DNA of 64,000 bases from a virus, in the IMG/VR virus record IMGVR_UViG_3300046542_000248, positions 62,001-126,000 of that record; one strand, 5' to 3'. A program made the translations under genes and the position numbers. The notes under the pieces are model-generated. The model did no database searches. It saw only the letters and a list, made by a program, of their open reading frames with translations, and had not been told where the DNA came from. Numbering within the stretch: the first letter of the stretch is position 1; every line of letters begins with the position of its first letter. This document shows, piece after piece, positions 51,059-58,365 of the stretch.

Positions 51059-51355
51059 TTATTGTTCGTATTGAGCTTCAAGAGCGTCGATAATCTCTAC
51101 TACTTTTTTTACCACAACTCCAACCTGCACTTCAGTGATTATTGCTACAGGATAAAGCATTCCGGTATCTTCAGGTGTGATAGGAAGTTCAACTTTATAT
51201 CCTGACTCCTTATTTACCAATAATACAGATGGTAATGATGGTTGATTAGGATTTCTAAAAGGTTGTTCCACCGTATACTTTTTATATCTAGCACCTTCAA
51301 CTTCTTCTAATCTAATATTAACACAATCTATAAATGATTTTTCACTTTCTAACAT
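51059..51355 (-). CDS. Hypothetical protein, 98 aa
   Basis: Not recognised. Strand-rich with a conserved-looking core (PSLPSVLLVNKESGYKVELP) and a C-terminal helix. AGGAGGAG site upstream and a late-type variant promoter. It has the same hairpin terminator as the gene behind it. Confidence 0.55.
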   Translation of the reverse strand: MLESEKSFIDCVNIRLEEVEGARYKKYTVEQPFRNPNQPSLPSVLLVNKESGYKVELPITPEDTGMLYPVAIITEVQVGVVVKKVVEIIDALEAQYEQ

Positions 51356-51381
51356 ATAAATCTCCTCCTTAGATACAATAC

Positions 51382-51393
51382 TAATAGGAAGTT
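51382..51393 (-). promoter_or_regulatory. Late-type promoter variant AACT-N6-TA
   Basis: AACTTCCTATTA on the minus strand, 27 bases before the start at 51355. Confidence 0.45.
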
Positions 51394-51403
51394 ACTTATA
51401 CGA

Positions 51404-51441
51404 TAAATATAAACCAGATGGTAGATTTCTCCACCATCTGG
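51404..51441 (-). terminator. Terminator, copy 2 of a duplicated hairpin
   Basis: The 28-base hairpin 51414-51441 is identical to that at 51025-51052, including the loop. It follows the 51449 gene stop. Confidence 0.75.
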
Positions 51442-51448
51442 CAATTTA

Positions 51449-52267
51449 TTAGATGCTGTACAGTTTGTAAACCAGGGTATAACTGGACTCGGTATCACGT
51501 AAGAACAAGTTAGGCATGTTTACCTTAGTCACAGTACGAACACCAGCAAAGTCTGAACCATTGACAAATCCTGCAACTAGTCCGATAGAGTTAAAGCGGC
51601 AGTTATCAATTGATCCGAATTGATCCATGAAGTATTCACGAAGATCGGAAGAGGATAATTTTAATACTGCTTCACCAAATACCAATAGACCAAGAGATGT
51701 TTCAGTTTGGTCGATATTAGATGGGATCTCTGTACCATCTGTGAACAAGTGACGGATAACTACATCCGTATCAAATCGTTTCACATAATAGTGATAGTTA
51801 CTACCTACTTGCTTCTTCATAGCATATTTAGCTTGCTCTAAAGGAGTAAGATCGGCAGTAGTAGGTACTACACGGAACGGGATAATCGAAGATACCGATT
51901 TATCCTTAAACTTAACTGCACGTACAAGGTCAGAAGATTCTGCTCCACCAGTACCTACAACGAATCCGAAGACGAACTCATCTTTAAGATTATCTTGAGT
52001 AGGGTTAATAGTAGCATTGACGGATAGATCGGATGATAGTGAAGGCATTGCATAAGTTGAACGTTTGTTAAAGAATTTTTCAAGGATATAAGTAGATCCA
52101 AGAATAATTACATCGTTGAATTTAAAGATTGATTCGCCAGTGATATCATTAATAAGGTTAATCTCACCAATAACTTGACGTCCTACTTTATTAAATCCTG
52201 GAATAATGGGTGTTCCATCCTCCATTGTAAGGTCGTCGGAAATACGAAGTTTGTCTTGTGCATTCAT
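51449..52267 (-). CDS. Tail/baseplate structural protein, 272 aa
   Basis: Not matched to a named family. Strand-rich, with an acidic N-terminus and extended loops (SSDLSVNATINPTQDN), typical of virion beta proteins. Starts 20 bases after the 52288 gene with AAAGGA upstream, so it is the second gene of a late minus-strand operon under the promoter at 54551. Baseplate or tail role is inferred from this context. Confidence 0.55.
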   Translation of the reverse strand: MNAQDKLRISDDLTMEDGTPIIPGFNKVGRQVIGEINLINDITGESIFKFNDVIILGSTYILEKFFNKRSTYAMPSLSSDLSVNATINPTQDNLKDEFVFGFVVGTGGAESSDLVRAVKFKDKSVSSIIPFRVVPTTADLTPLEQAKYAMKKQVGSNYHYYVKRFDTDVVIRHLFTDGTEIPSNIDQTETSLGLLVFGEAVLKLSSSDLREYFMDQFGSIDNCRFNSIGLVAGFVNGSDFAGVRTVTKVNMPNLFLRDTESSYTLVYKLYSI

Positions 52268-52287
52268 TCTAATCTCAAATCCTTTCT

Positions 52288-54510
52288 CTATTGGATTATT
52301 TCAATTTCATCTCTTAATTTTATGTCCGACCTTGCCTTAGTTGAATACGTAAGACCAACTGTATCCACAGTACTGATGTTATTAATAGGATGAGCAGTAC
52401 CATCAAATTTCATAGTATCAAGTACTTTAATAAAGTTATTCCTATCATCAATTGAATAAGTAATAGTCAATGATAAGATATTAATAGTAAATGCTTTGAA
52501 AGTATTGATTACTTTAAGCATATACCGTTTAAGAGAGTTTTCACCAGACAAGGTTGGTACTTTCAAGAAGAGGAAAGTAAACCGATCTGTTCTAAAGTAG
52601 TCTTCAAGACTTGTGAGAAGTCTAAAAGCCATTGTATCAATATCATCAATAGGAAGATTATCAATATACTCAGCAATCGAAGGATTGCTATCAGCAAGAT
52701 AATCTATAAAGGTGGTTGCAATTGTACCGTCCCTCTTCCTATAAACATCAGAAATCAATTTAGATTTAGTAAGATAATCAATAAGCTCTTTAACTACCAA
52801 GTATTCATTTAAGTTTTTAGTCTTATAACGAATCTCAAGTAGTTTTGTATAAATATCCTTATTATCAAAATAAAGTGATATAAGGGAAGCAGGAGTTGGA
52901 ATCTCACCAGGAGGTAGTTTAAGAAGATAATCAAGAGCATTACCTTTATAGTTATACTTCTTGATAATATTCTGAATCTCAGTTAAACTTCGTTCGAAGT
53001 TAAATTTATAGAGATACGCAAGATTAGCAGGATTGGAAACGATATCTCCCTGGAATCCAGCCTTTCTACTAATCATTGCACCAAGCATAGTTAAAGCATA
53101 GAATACATCAATCGTAAACCCGAAGATAGGTTCGATGAATGTAAGTTTCTTAATATAGTCTTTAACTGCTAGAGTAGTTGAGAAGGCATATGACATCTCA
53201 GTTACGATATCAGCAAGGAAATAAGCAGTACCAATAGTCACATAATCGGTGTCGATATAGTTAAAGTCTTCTTTAAGTAATCTGTTTTTAATCTCTGTAT
53301 CGGATTCATAACCACCCCAATACTTATCAGATACTACTACATCGGTATAAGCTATTTTGTTTTCCGGCTTCCTAATTTCAGCATCAATATTATCAGTGGT
53401 AATATCGACAGCAGCGAAGCTGACATCATACATGTGATTATAAACAGGAGTAACTCCATCGGACTCATACTCGAAAACATAGTTACCATCACCGTCTTTT
53501 TTATGTTCTTTAACGAGATAGTATTTCTTAACTACGACGTTATCGAAACCAAATAGTTTAAAGATTTTAAAGATAACCTCATCTGTACCTTTAGATACAA
53601 TAAGAGATTTAATATTATTAGCAACCTCTTTACGATATGATAATGGAATATCATCATAGATATTGAGATCATGAGATTGAAGGATTTGACGAACCATCAA
53701 CTCATTGTAGTACTCTCTATTATTGAAGATTTCAATAGAGTCATTTACAGTCATAATAATAGCATTAGTAGTAATAATGAAGCCGATATAGGAGTCATAG
53801 TATTGCTGATCTAATGACATCCTTTTTTTGTAATAGTTGTTAAGAATATAAGTTCTAGATATCTCGTAATTCAATTCAAAACGAGTTTTAATTGCTGCGC
53901 TATCAAAAGATCCTGAACGAATGATATCAAACTTCTTTGCAGATCTTGCAAAGACTTGATCAATACCTTTACTTCCGAGGAATTTAAGATATGGTTTAGT
54001 AGGATATTGCTTGATAAGCTTATTTATATAACCCATTGAAGTTAAAATAGAAATCTCATCGTTGGTCATATTGTGCAAAGGTATAGTATTATCAACACCA
54101 GCTACTGTATCTGTGATAAATAGTGGAGTGATATCTAGATTTGCAGGAAGACCCATAAGCATTCGATAGTAATCATTTCTTTCTACATAATTAGCAATAA
54201 CTTCAGCTCGTTTAAAAAGCATACAAGCTTGGCGTTTATTTACCGGTACATTCATTTTGTAAACTTTTGCAAGAGTTATTTCTTGAGAAGTAAGACCAGC
54301 TTGCACATAAATTGAATCGCTATAGCTCTCATAACCCTCAAATGTATCCGTTGCAGTTTTTGCAGCGATGTATTCGTCATAGGCTTTAAATGTGGCTAAC
54401 GATTCATATTTATTAGCTAGATCATCCCGTTTTACCACTAGATCTTGAAGATAAGTTATTAATGTCGTGCCAAGTTCGGTCACATAACTTAATTCAACAG
54501 ATGAATCCAT
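52288..54510 (-). CDS. Large tail/baseplate structural protein, 740 aa
   Basis: Not matched to a named family. ATG at 54510 lies five bases after AGAGGTG; the ATG at 54528 is upstream of that site. The protein is rich in Ile, Tyr and Asn with long helices and a beta-rich centre (about 330-420); no enzyme motif. A full late promoter (AACAGCATAATA) precedes it, divergent from the 54600 gene. Size and operon with the 51449 gene fit a baseplate wedge or similar component. Confidence 0.6.
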   Translation of the reverse strand: MDSSVELSYVTELGTTLITYLQDLVVKRDDLANKYESLATFKAYDEYIAAKTATDTFEGYESYSDSIYVQAGLTSQEITLAKVYKMNVPVNKRQACMLFKRAEVIANYVERNDYYRMLMGLPANLDITPLFITDTVAGVDNTIPLHNMTNDEISILTSMGYINKLIKQYPTKPYLKFLGSKGIDQVFARSAKKFDIIRSGSFDSAAIKTRFELNYEISRTYILNNYYKKRMSLDQQYYDSYIGFIITTNAIIMTVNDSIEIFNNREYYNELMVRQILQSHDLNIYDDIPLSYRKEVANNIKSLIVSKGTDEVIFKIFKLFGFDNVVVKKYYLVKEHKKDGDGNYVFEYESDGVTPVYNHMYDVSFAAVDITTDNIDAEIRKPENKIAYTDVVVSDKYWGGYESDTEIKNRLLKEDFNYIDTDYVTIGTAYFLADIVTEMSYAFSTTLAVKDYIKKLTFIEPIFGFTIDVFYALTMLGAMISRKAGFQGDIVSNPANLAYLYKFNFERSLTEIQNIIKKYNYKGNALDYLLKLPPGEIPTPASLISLYFDNKDIYTKLLEIRYKTKNLNEYLVVKELIDYLTKSKLISDVYRKRDGTIATTFIDYLADSNPSIAEYIDNLPIDDIDTMAFRLLTSLEDYFRTDRFTFLFLKVPTLSGENSLKRYMLKVINTFKAFTINILSLTITYSIDDRNNFIKVLDTMKFDGTAHPINNISTVDTVGLTYSTKARSDIKLRDEIEIIQ

Positions 54511-54532
54511 TTCTACACCTCTTTTCATATTA

Positions 54533-54544
54533 AACAGAAAGATA
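54533..54544 (+). promoter_or_regulatory. Late-type promoter AACA-N6-TA
   Basis: AACAGAAAGATA, a full match 56 bases before the ATG at 54600. Confidence 0.6.
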
Positions 54545-54550
54545 ATCAGT

Positions 54551-54562
54551 TATTATGCTGTT
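54551..54562 (-). promoter_or_regulatory. Late-type promoter AACA-N6-TA
   Basis: AACAGCATAATA on the minus strand, 41 bases before the start at 54510. Forms an interlocked divergent pair with 54533. Confidence 0.6.
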
Positions 54563-54599
54563 TCCGTATTAATTCTATATTTAGGAGGAGATGAAATAG

Positions 54600-55232
54600 A
54601 TGGCAGAGGAATTTAAGTTTAAAGGTAAGAATAATCCAAAGATTAAATCTACTCTTGATGGCACAGTTCTTAAATACTATTTAAATAAAGATGACCTTAG
54701 CGATTACGAGCTATCGGTTAATTTTATTAATGGTGTAAAAACAGCGGTGAGGAAAGATCCTCGATATAATAATTATAAGAGTCATCTCTATTCAATAGGT
54801 CTTGACAGATGTCAAGTTCATTCTGGTATTACAGCAGAAATGGCACCTATTGAAGAACATCATGGCCCAATCTTTGACTTATTCACGGTATGCTTGATCG
54901 TAACTGATCACATGCTTAATGAAGGTGAAGAAATTACCACTATGATGGTTGCTAATAAAGTATTAGAAGCTCATGAGAAACACTGGATTCAAGTTGTCAT
55001 GTTATGTGAAACTTGCCACGAAGCTGCTGAAAATGATGCTCACTTCTTACCATTTGAAATGGGCTTCGGTCAAATTGACAAGTTCATTACAAAATTCAAA
55101 CGTGGATTCCAAGATGAGCAATATAATCTCATCAAGGAATATCTGCAAGAATCCAAAAAACATGGATACGTTGATAATGGTATTCATAAGATTATGGATA
55201 AGGTTAAGAAATACGTTAAAGAAAACGATTAA
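54600..55232 (+). CDS. HNH-like protein with CETCH motif
   Basis: 210 residues. The block EEHHGPIFDLFTVCLIV, a helix VANKVLEAHEKHWIQVVML and then CETCHEAAE follows the HNH fold: paired His, strand, then a Cys-x-x-Cys-His knuckle with one further Cys upstream (RCQVHSG). The 13591 protein shares the order HHxP, LHxxxxVxLxPL and TxH but lacks the cysteines. Endonucleases of this fold act in packaging or genome processing in many phages. Full late promoter, AGGAGGAG site, shared terminator at 55241. Confidence 0.6.
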   Translation: MAEEFKFKGKNNPKIKSTLDGTVLKYYLNKDDLSDYELSVNFINGVKTAVRKDPRYNNYKSHLYSIGLDRCQVHSGITAEMAPIEEHHGPIFDLFTVCLIVTDHMLNEGEEITTMMVANKVLEAHEKHWIQVVMLCETCHEAAENDAHFLPFEMGFGQIDKFITKFKRGFQDEQYNLIKEYLQESKKHGYVDNGIHKIMDKVKKYVKEND

Positions 55233-55240
55233 ACAAATGA

Positions 55241-55275
55241 GAGAAGACAGATTTGTTCTGTCTTCTCCTTTTATT
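55241..55275. terminator. Bidirectional terminator
   Basis: A 10-bp perfect stem GAGAAGACAG/CTGTCTTCTC with an ATTTGTT loop between convergent genes, then CTTTTATTTG. Confidence 0.85.
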
Positions 55276-55278
55276 TGA

Positions 55279-55938
55279 TTAAATTACGGCCTTATCTACA
55301 GCTCTACGTTCGAACTCCAACAACCACTCATCGAGATGTTTAATTTGACTGCGAACACGTTTAACCGCTTTCTTATACTTAGCACCATCTTCTTTTTCAA
55401 GATTAGATGCAATTTTATTTAAATATTCACGGTGTTTCTTACCTTCAGCAACGTATTGTGCTGCAACTTCTTTAGGAAAATCTTTATATTTCTTAGCACG
55501 GCTAGAAATAACAAGGAACAATCCAAAGAATGGAATAACTGCCAAAGATACATTAACGGACATGTCATCTTTGATTAATTCATTGACTGCTTTAAGTTCT
55601 TTCAAGCCACCATATGGATCATTTGCCGGTGAATCGAAGAATCTTTTAAGACCCTCTTTAAATTTCTGCCAACGAGTACGTTGCTTAGCAACATCATCCT
55701 TGATTTCCTGCTCAGTTACTTCACGAAGAAGTTGAGCTAAAGTAATACCTTCAAATGAAGATTCGTTCAACCCCGTAGGTAATTCGGCTTCAGCCATGAA
55801 CAAATCGAAAACGCCTTCCAAAAACATTTGATCGTTAATGCCGCCTTCGTCGTTATCATCAGCATACCAATTTTTTTGAGTGCCTGTTACAGTAGCGCCC
55901 TCCATGATAGCCTTAAGCTTTTTGTCAACATCAAACAT
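55279..55938 (-). CDS. Inner-head-type protein with one hydrophobic segment
   Basis: 219 residues, not recognised by family. Short Glu motifs near the N-terminus (AIMEGA, FLEGVF, LNESSFEG) precede a basic amphipathic helix (RWQKFKEGLKRFFD), the order also seen in the 12773 and 20504 proteins. A hydrophobic stretch at about residues 128-146 (NVSLAVIPFFGLFLVI) and a basic helical C-terminus follow. A head-internal or ejected protein is the working guess. Late-type variant promoter upstream. Confidence 0.5.
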   Translation of the reverse strand: MFDVDKKLKAIMEGATVTGTQKNWYADDNDEGGINDQMFLEGVFDLFMAEAELPTGLNESSFEGITLAQLLREVTEQEIKDDVAKQRTRWQKFKEGLKRFFDSPANDPYGGLKELKAVNELIKDDMSVNVSLAVIPFFGLFLVISSRAKKYKDFPKEVAAQYVAEGKKHREYLNKIASNLEKEDGAKYKKAVKRVRSQIKHLDEWLLEFERRAVDKAVI

Positions 55939-55969
55939 ATCGGATCATATCCTTTCTTATTTTGAGATG

Positions 55970-55981
55970 GACTCTTAATTA
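55970..55981 (+). promoter_or_regulatory. Possible late-type variant GACT-N6-TA
   Basis: GACTCTTAATTA, 26 bases before the ATG at 56008; first tetrad differs from AACA. It overlaps the minus-strand site. Confidence 0.3.
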
Positions 55982-55987
55982 ATAGTT
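55976..55987 (-). promoter_or_regulatory. Late-type promoter variant AACT-N6-TA
   Basis: AACTATTAATTA on the minus strand, 38 bases before the start at 55938. Confidence 0.45.
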
Positions 55988-56007
55988 GTCGGGAGGAGAA
56001 ATAATAT

Positions 56008-56712
56008 ATGTCTACAATCCCTGTTTTTAAAGAGATGAAAGATCATCATGTATATAGAAATTCTGATGGTAATGTAGTACCATCGGTTACAACGATACTT
56101 AAGATTATAAATAGAGAAGAATTATTAGGATGGGCAAACTTTCTTGGATTTAAAAGAATAAATGTAAAGCATGAATTAGAATGTCATGCTTATATCGGTA
56201 CAGTTACTCATAATACAATTGATGAGTATTTTAAGACTGGTAAAGTTAAGTTTGAATCTTTCATAGATCCAAAAAGAATTGCTGAGAATCTTTGTGCAAG
56301 AAAAGCATTCTTATCCTTCACTCAATTCTTTATGGAAAATAGAAAAGATTTTAAAATTATTCAAAATGAAAGATCTTTATCAGGTGAGAAGTTTGGTGGT
56401 ACATTAGACTTACTAGCTGAGTATAAAGATTATCTGACCATTTGTGACTTTAAGACAAGTAAGGATTTCTATTTATCTATGTTCCTGCAAATGGCTGCTT
56501 ATGATTTACTTGTAAGAGAAAAGGATGACATTAAAGTTAAAGGATATATGGTGATCTTACTAGATAAGAAAACTGGTAAACCTGCTAGAATTAAATTGGT
56601 TGACGATAAAGATGAAATGAAAGCATACCGTGAATGCTTTATGAAATTGGTAGACTTTTATTATGATTACTATTTACTCAATCAAAAGTATTGGGGTAAG
56701 GAATTAATATAA
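56008..56712 (+). CDS. PD-(D/E)XK (Cas4/RecB-like) nuclease
   Basis: 234 residues. VPSVTTIL near the N-terminus and a His in GTVTHNTIDEYF are typical of the RecB-like family. The catalytic core is GTLDLLAEY (Asp), then LTICDFKTS (Asp-x-Lys), then QMAAYDLL (the Gln/Tyr motif IV helix), at about residues 131-170. No iron-sulphur cysteine cluster of Cas4 is visible. Such exonucleases process DNA ends in recombination and repair. GGGAGGAG site; terminator at 56723. It sits close to the SbcD-like gene, which may work with it. Confidence 0.75.
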   Translation: MSTIPVFKEMKDHHVYRNSDGNVVPSVTTILKIINREELLGWANFLGFKRINVKHELECHAYIGTVTHNTIDEYFKTGKVKFESFIDPKRIAENLCARKAFLSFTQFFMENRKDFKIIQNERSLSGEKFGGTLDLLAEYKDYLTICDFKTSKDFYLSMFLQMAAYDLLVREKDDIKVKGYMVILLDKKTGKPARIKLVDDKDEMKAYRECFMKLVDFYYDYYLLNQKYWGKELI

Positions 56713-56722
56713 AAACAAAAAC

Positions 56723-56761
56723 CATACTAATGAGACTTTCCTCATTAGTATGATTATTTTG
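56723..56761. terminator. Bidirectional terminator
   Basis: A 12-bp perfect stem CATACTAATGAG/CTCATTAGTATG with an ACTTTC loop between convergent genes, T-rich on both sides. Confidence 0.85.
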
Positions 56762-56765
56762 CTAA

Positions 56766-56999
56766 TTAAAAGAATGTATTACTTTTACCGTAGTCTTGCC
56801 TATTATGATATGGTCGGACTACGAGTCCACCACATACTGTATGCCGCCAAATTTGTTCTCCACCCTCAGCTTTTACGAAGTTAAAACCTGAAGGATGATC
56901 ACAGCTGCACCATGTTTCAGTTTTAAGATCCAGCTCAACTTCGTGTCCACCGCTTGTACCTTCAAGCATAAATTGTAATTTTTGTTGAATATTACTCAT
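56766..56999 (-). CDS. Small cysteine-containing protein, 77 aa
   Basis: Not recognised. ATG at 56999 is preferred; an ATG at 57011 touches the GGAAGG site. The N-terminus (QQKLQFMLEGTSGG) contains LEG, and the rest carries CSCD and VCGG, a possible small zinc-binding unit. A GACA-N6-TA site (57034-57045) may be its promoter. Divergent from the SbcD-like gene. Confidence 0.5.
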   Translation of the reverse strand: MSNIQQKLQFMLEGTSGGHEVELDLKTETWCSCDHPSGFNFVKAEGGEQIWRHTVCGGLVVRPYHNRQDYGKSNTFF

Positions 57000-57033
57000 G
57001 AGTAACTTCATCCTTCCTATTAAAAATTATACA

Positions 57034-57045
57034 TATTAAATTGTC
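57034..57045 (-). promoter_or_regulatory. Late-type promoter variant GACA-N6-TA
   Basis: GACAATTTAATA on the minus strand, 35 bases before the start at 56999. Confidence 0.35.
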
Positions 57046-57105
57046 GCAATCATATAGACTATTAATTAGTATATTTTTCAAGTTAAATTAGAAGTTATAA
57101 AAAAA

Positions 57106-57116
57106 TATATATTATT
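57106..57116 (+). promoter_or_regulatory. Early-type promoter
   Basis: TATATATTATT, only 17 bases before the ATG at 57134, so the leader is very short. Confidence 0.55.
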
Positions 57117-57133
57117 TAACTGAGGTGGCAAAC

Positions 57134-58312
57134 ATGAACTATCGTGACAGGTTAAAGGTTGGTGTACATACAAGTGACATACACCTAGGTGTGAGATTGA
57201 TCACCGCTGAAGAGTTTAAGTATCAATTATATGAGCAATTTATTAAACCCGTATCAGAAATGATGATTCTAGATTTTATTACAGTGAATGGAGATGTATC
57301 TGATTTACCTTTACCATTTAATTCAAAACTGGCTGAAGTGTACCTATGGTTTTTCGATTCAATAGTAAAAATTGCTAAAGAAAAGAATGCCGCTATTATA
57401 GTTATTAAAGGGACGTTATCCCATGAGTGTGATCACTTAAATAACGTCAAGTTCTACAAGAATGACAAGGATTTAGAGATTCATTTTGTTGAAGAACCTA
57501 CTGTACTTGAAGTAAAAGGTTTAATGATGTATGGATTACCTGATATTTATATTAAAGATCCAGAGGAGGAAAAGAAATTATATGACTATCCTGATAATTA
57601 TTTTGATTACATTCTTGGACACGGCTCTGTTACCGAGACTCAATTTATAAAGCAGGATACTGAGCATTCTATTTCTAAGAATATTATTTACAATAGTAAG
57701 GAACTGATTAGGATGAGTAAAGGACCAATCTTACTTGGTCACATTCATCAGAATCTCAGATACAGAGGCAGGATTTATTATATCAACTCTTTCACTAGAT
57801 TCTCTCATAGTGAAGAAGAACCAAAGGGTTGGATGGTCACTGCTTATGAAACTGAAACTTCGAAGTTCATAGCTGAACGAATCGAGAATACATTAGCCTT
57901 TAAATTCAATACTTTCTATATGAAACATAGTGAGTTTGAAAAGACTGAGGTTAATGATATCGTAAAAAGAATTGATAAGTACATCTCTAAGAATAATACT
58001 GATAGACTGTGTTTGGATATCCAATATGCGAACACTGCTGTTAACGCTGCAAAGATTCAAATTCTTAGGAATTATTATGGCAATCATAAAGTAGTAAATA
58101 AGCTGAAGTTCAAATCTCTATCTGTTAAGGAAGCAGAGATTATGGTTGAAGCAGAAACTCAAGAAGAGAATAAGAAAGAGTATCTCAGAGATAAGTCTTT
58201 GAAGTTTAGTGAAAAACTGCAACGATTTATAAATGAGGAATACCAAGAGTTTATTCCCCTAGATAAGCTTGAGTTGTTGATTATGAGTGATGAATATCTC
58301 ACTCGGAATTGA
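57134..58312 (+). CDS. SbcD/Mre11-like (T4 gp47-type) nuclease subunit
   Basis: 392 residues from ATG 57134, five bases after AGGTGG (a GTG at 57125 lies on that site). Metallophosphatase motifs occur in order: HTSDIHLG (motif I, Asp-x-His), NGDVSD (II), a KGTLSHECDH segment (III, where GNHD is degenerate), LGHGSV and GHIHQN (the His pair). This is the nuclease partner of SbcC/gp46 ATPases that open and trim DNA ends. The gp46-like partner is not in this window. Early-type promoter; the helicase gene follows 53 bases later. Confidence 0.75.
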   Translation: MNYRDRLKVGVHTSDIHLGVRLITAEEFKYQLYEQFIKPVSEMMILDFITVNGDVSDLPLPFNSKLAEVYLWFFDSIVKIAKEKNAAIIVIKGTLSHECDHLNNVKFYKNDKDLEIHFVEEPTVLEVKGLMMYGLPDIYIKDPEEEKKLYDYPDNYFDYILGHGSVTETQFIKQDTEHSISKNIIYNSKELIRMSKGPILLGHIHQNLRYRGRIYYINSFTRFSHSEEEPKGWMVTAYETETSKFIAERIENTLAFKFNTFYMKHSEFEKTEVNDIVKRIDKYISKNNTDRLCLDIQYANTAVNAAKIQILRNYYGNHKVVNKLKFKSLSVKEAEIMVEAETQEENKKEYLRDKSLKFSEKLQRFINEEYQEFIPLDKLELLIMSDEYLTRN

Positions 58313-58365
58313 TAAATTATATCTTCCAAAACTAGTATATGATTGAGAGAGGAGTTGTGTTATAG

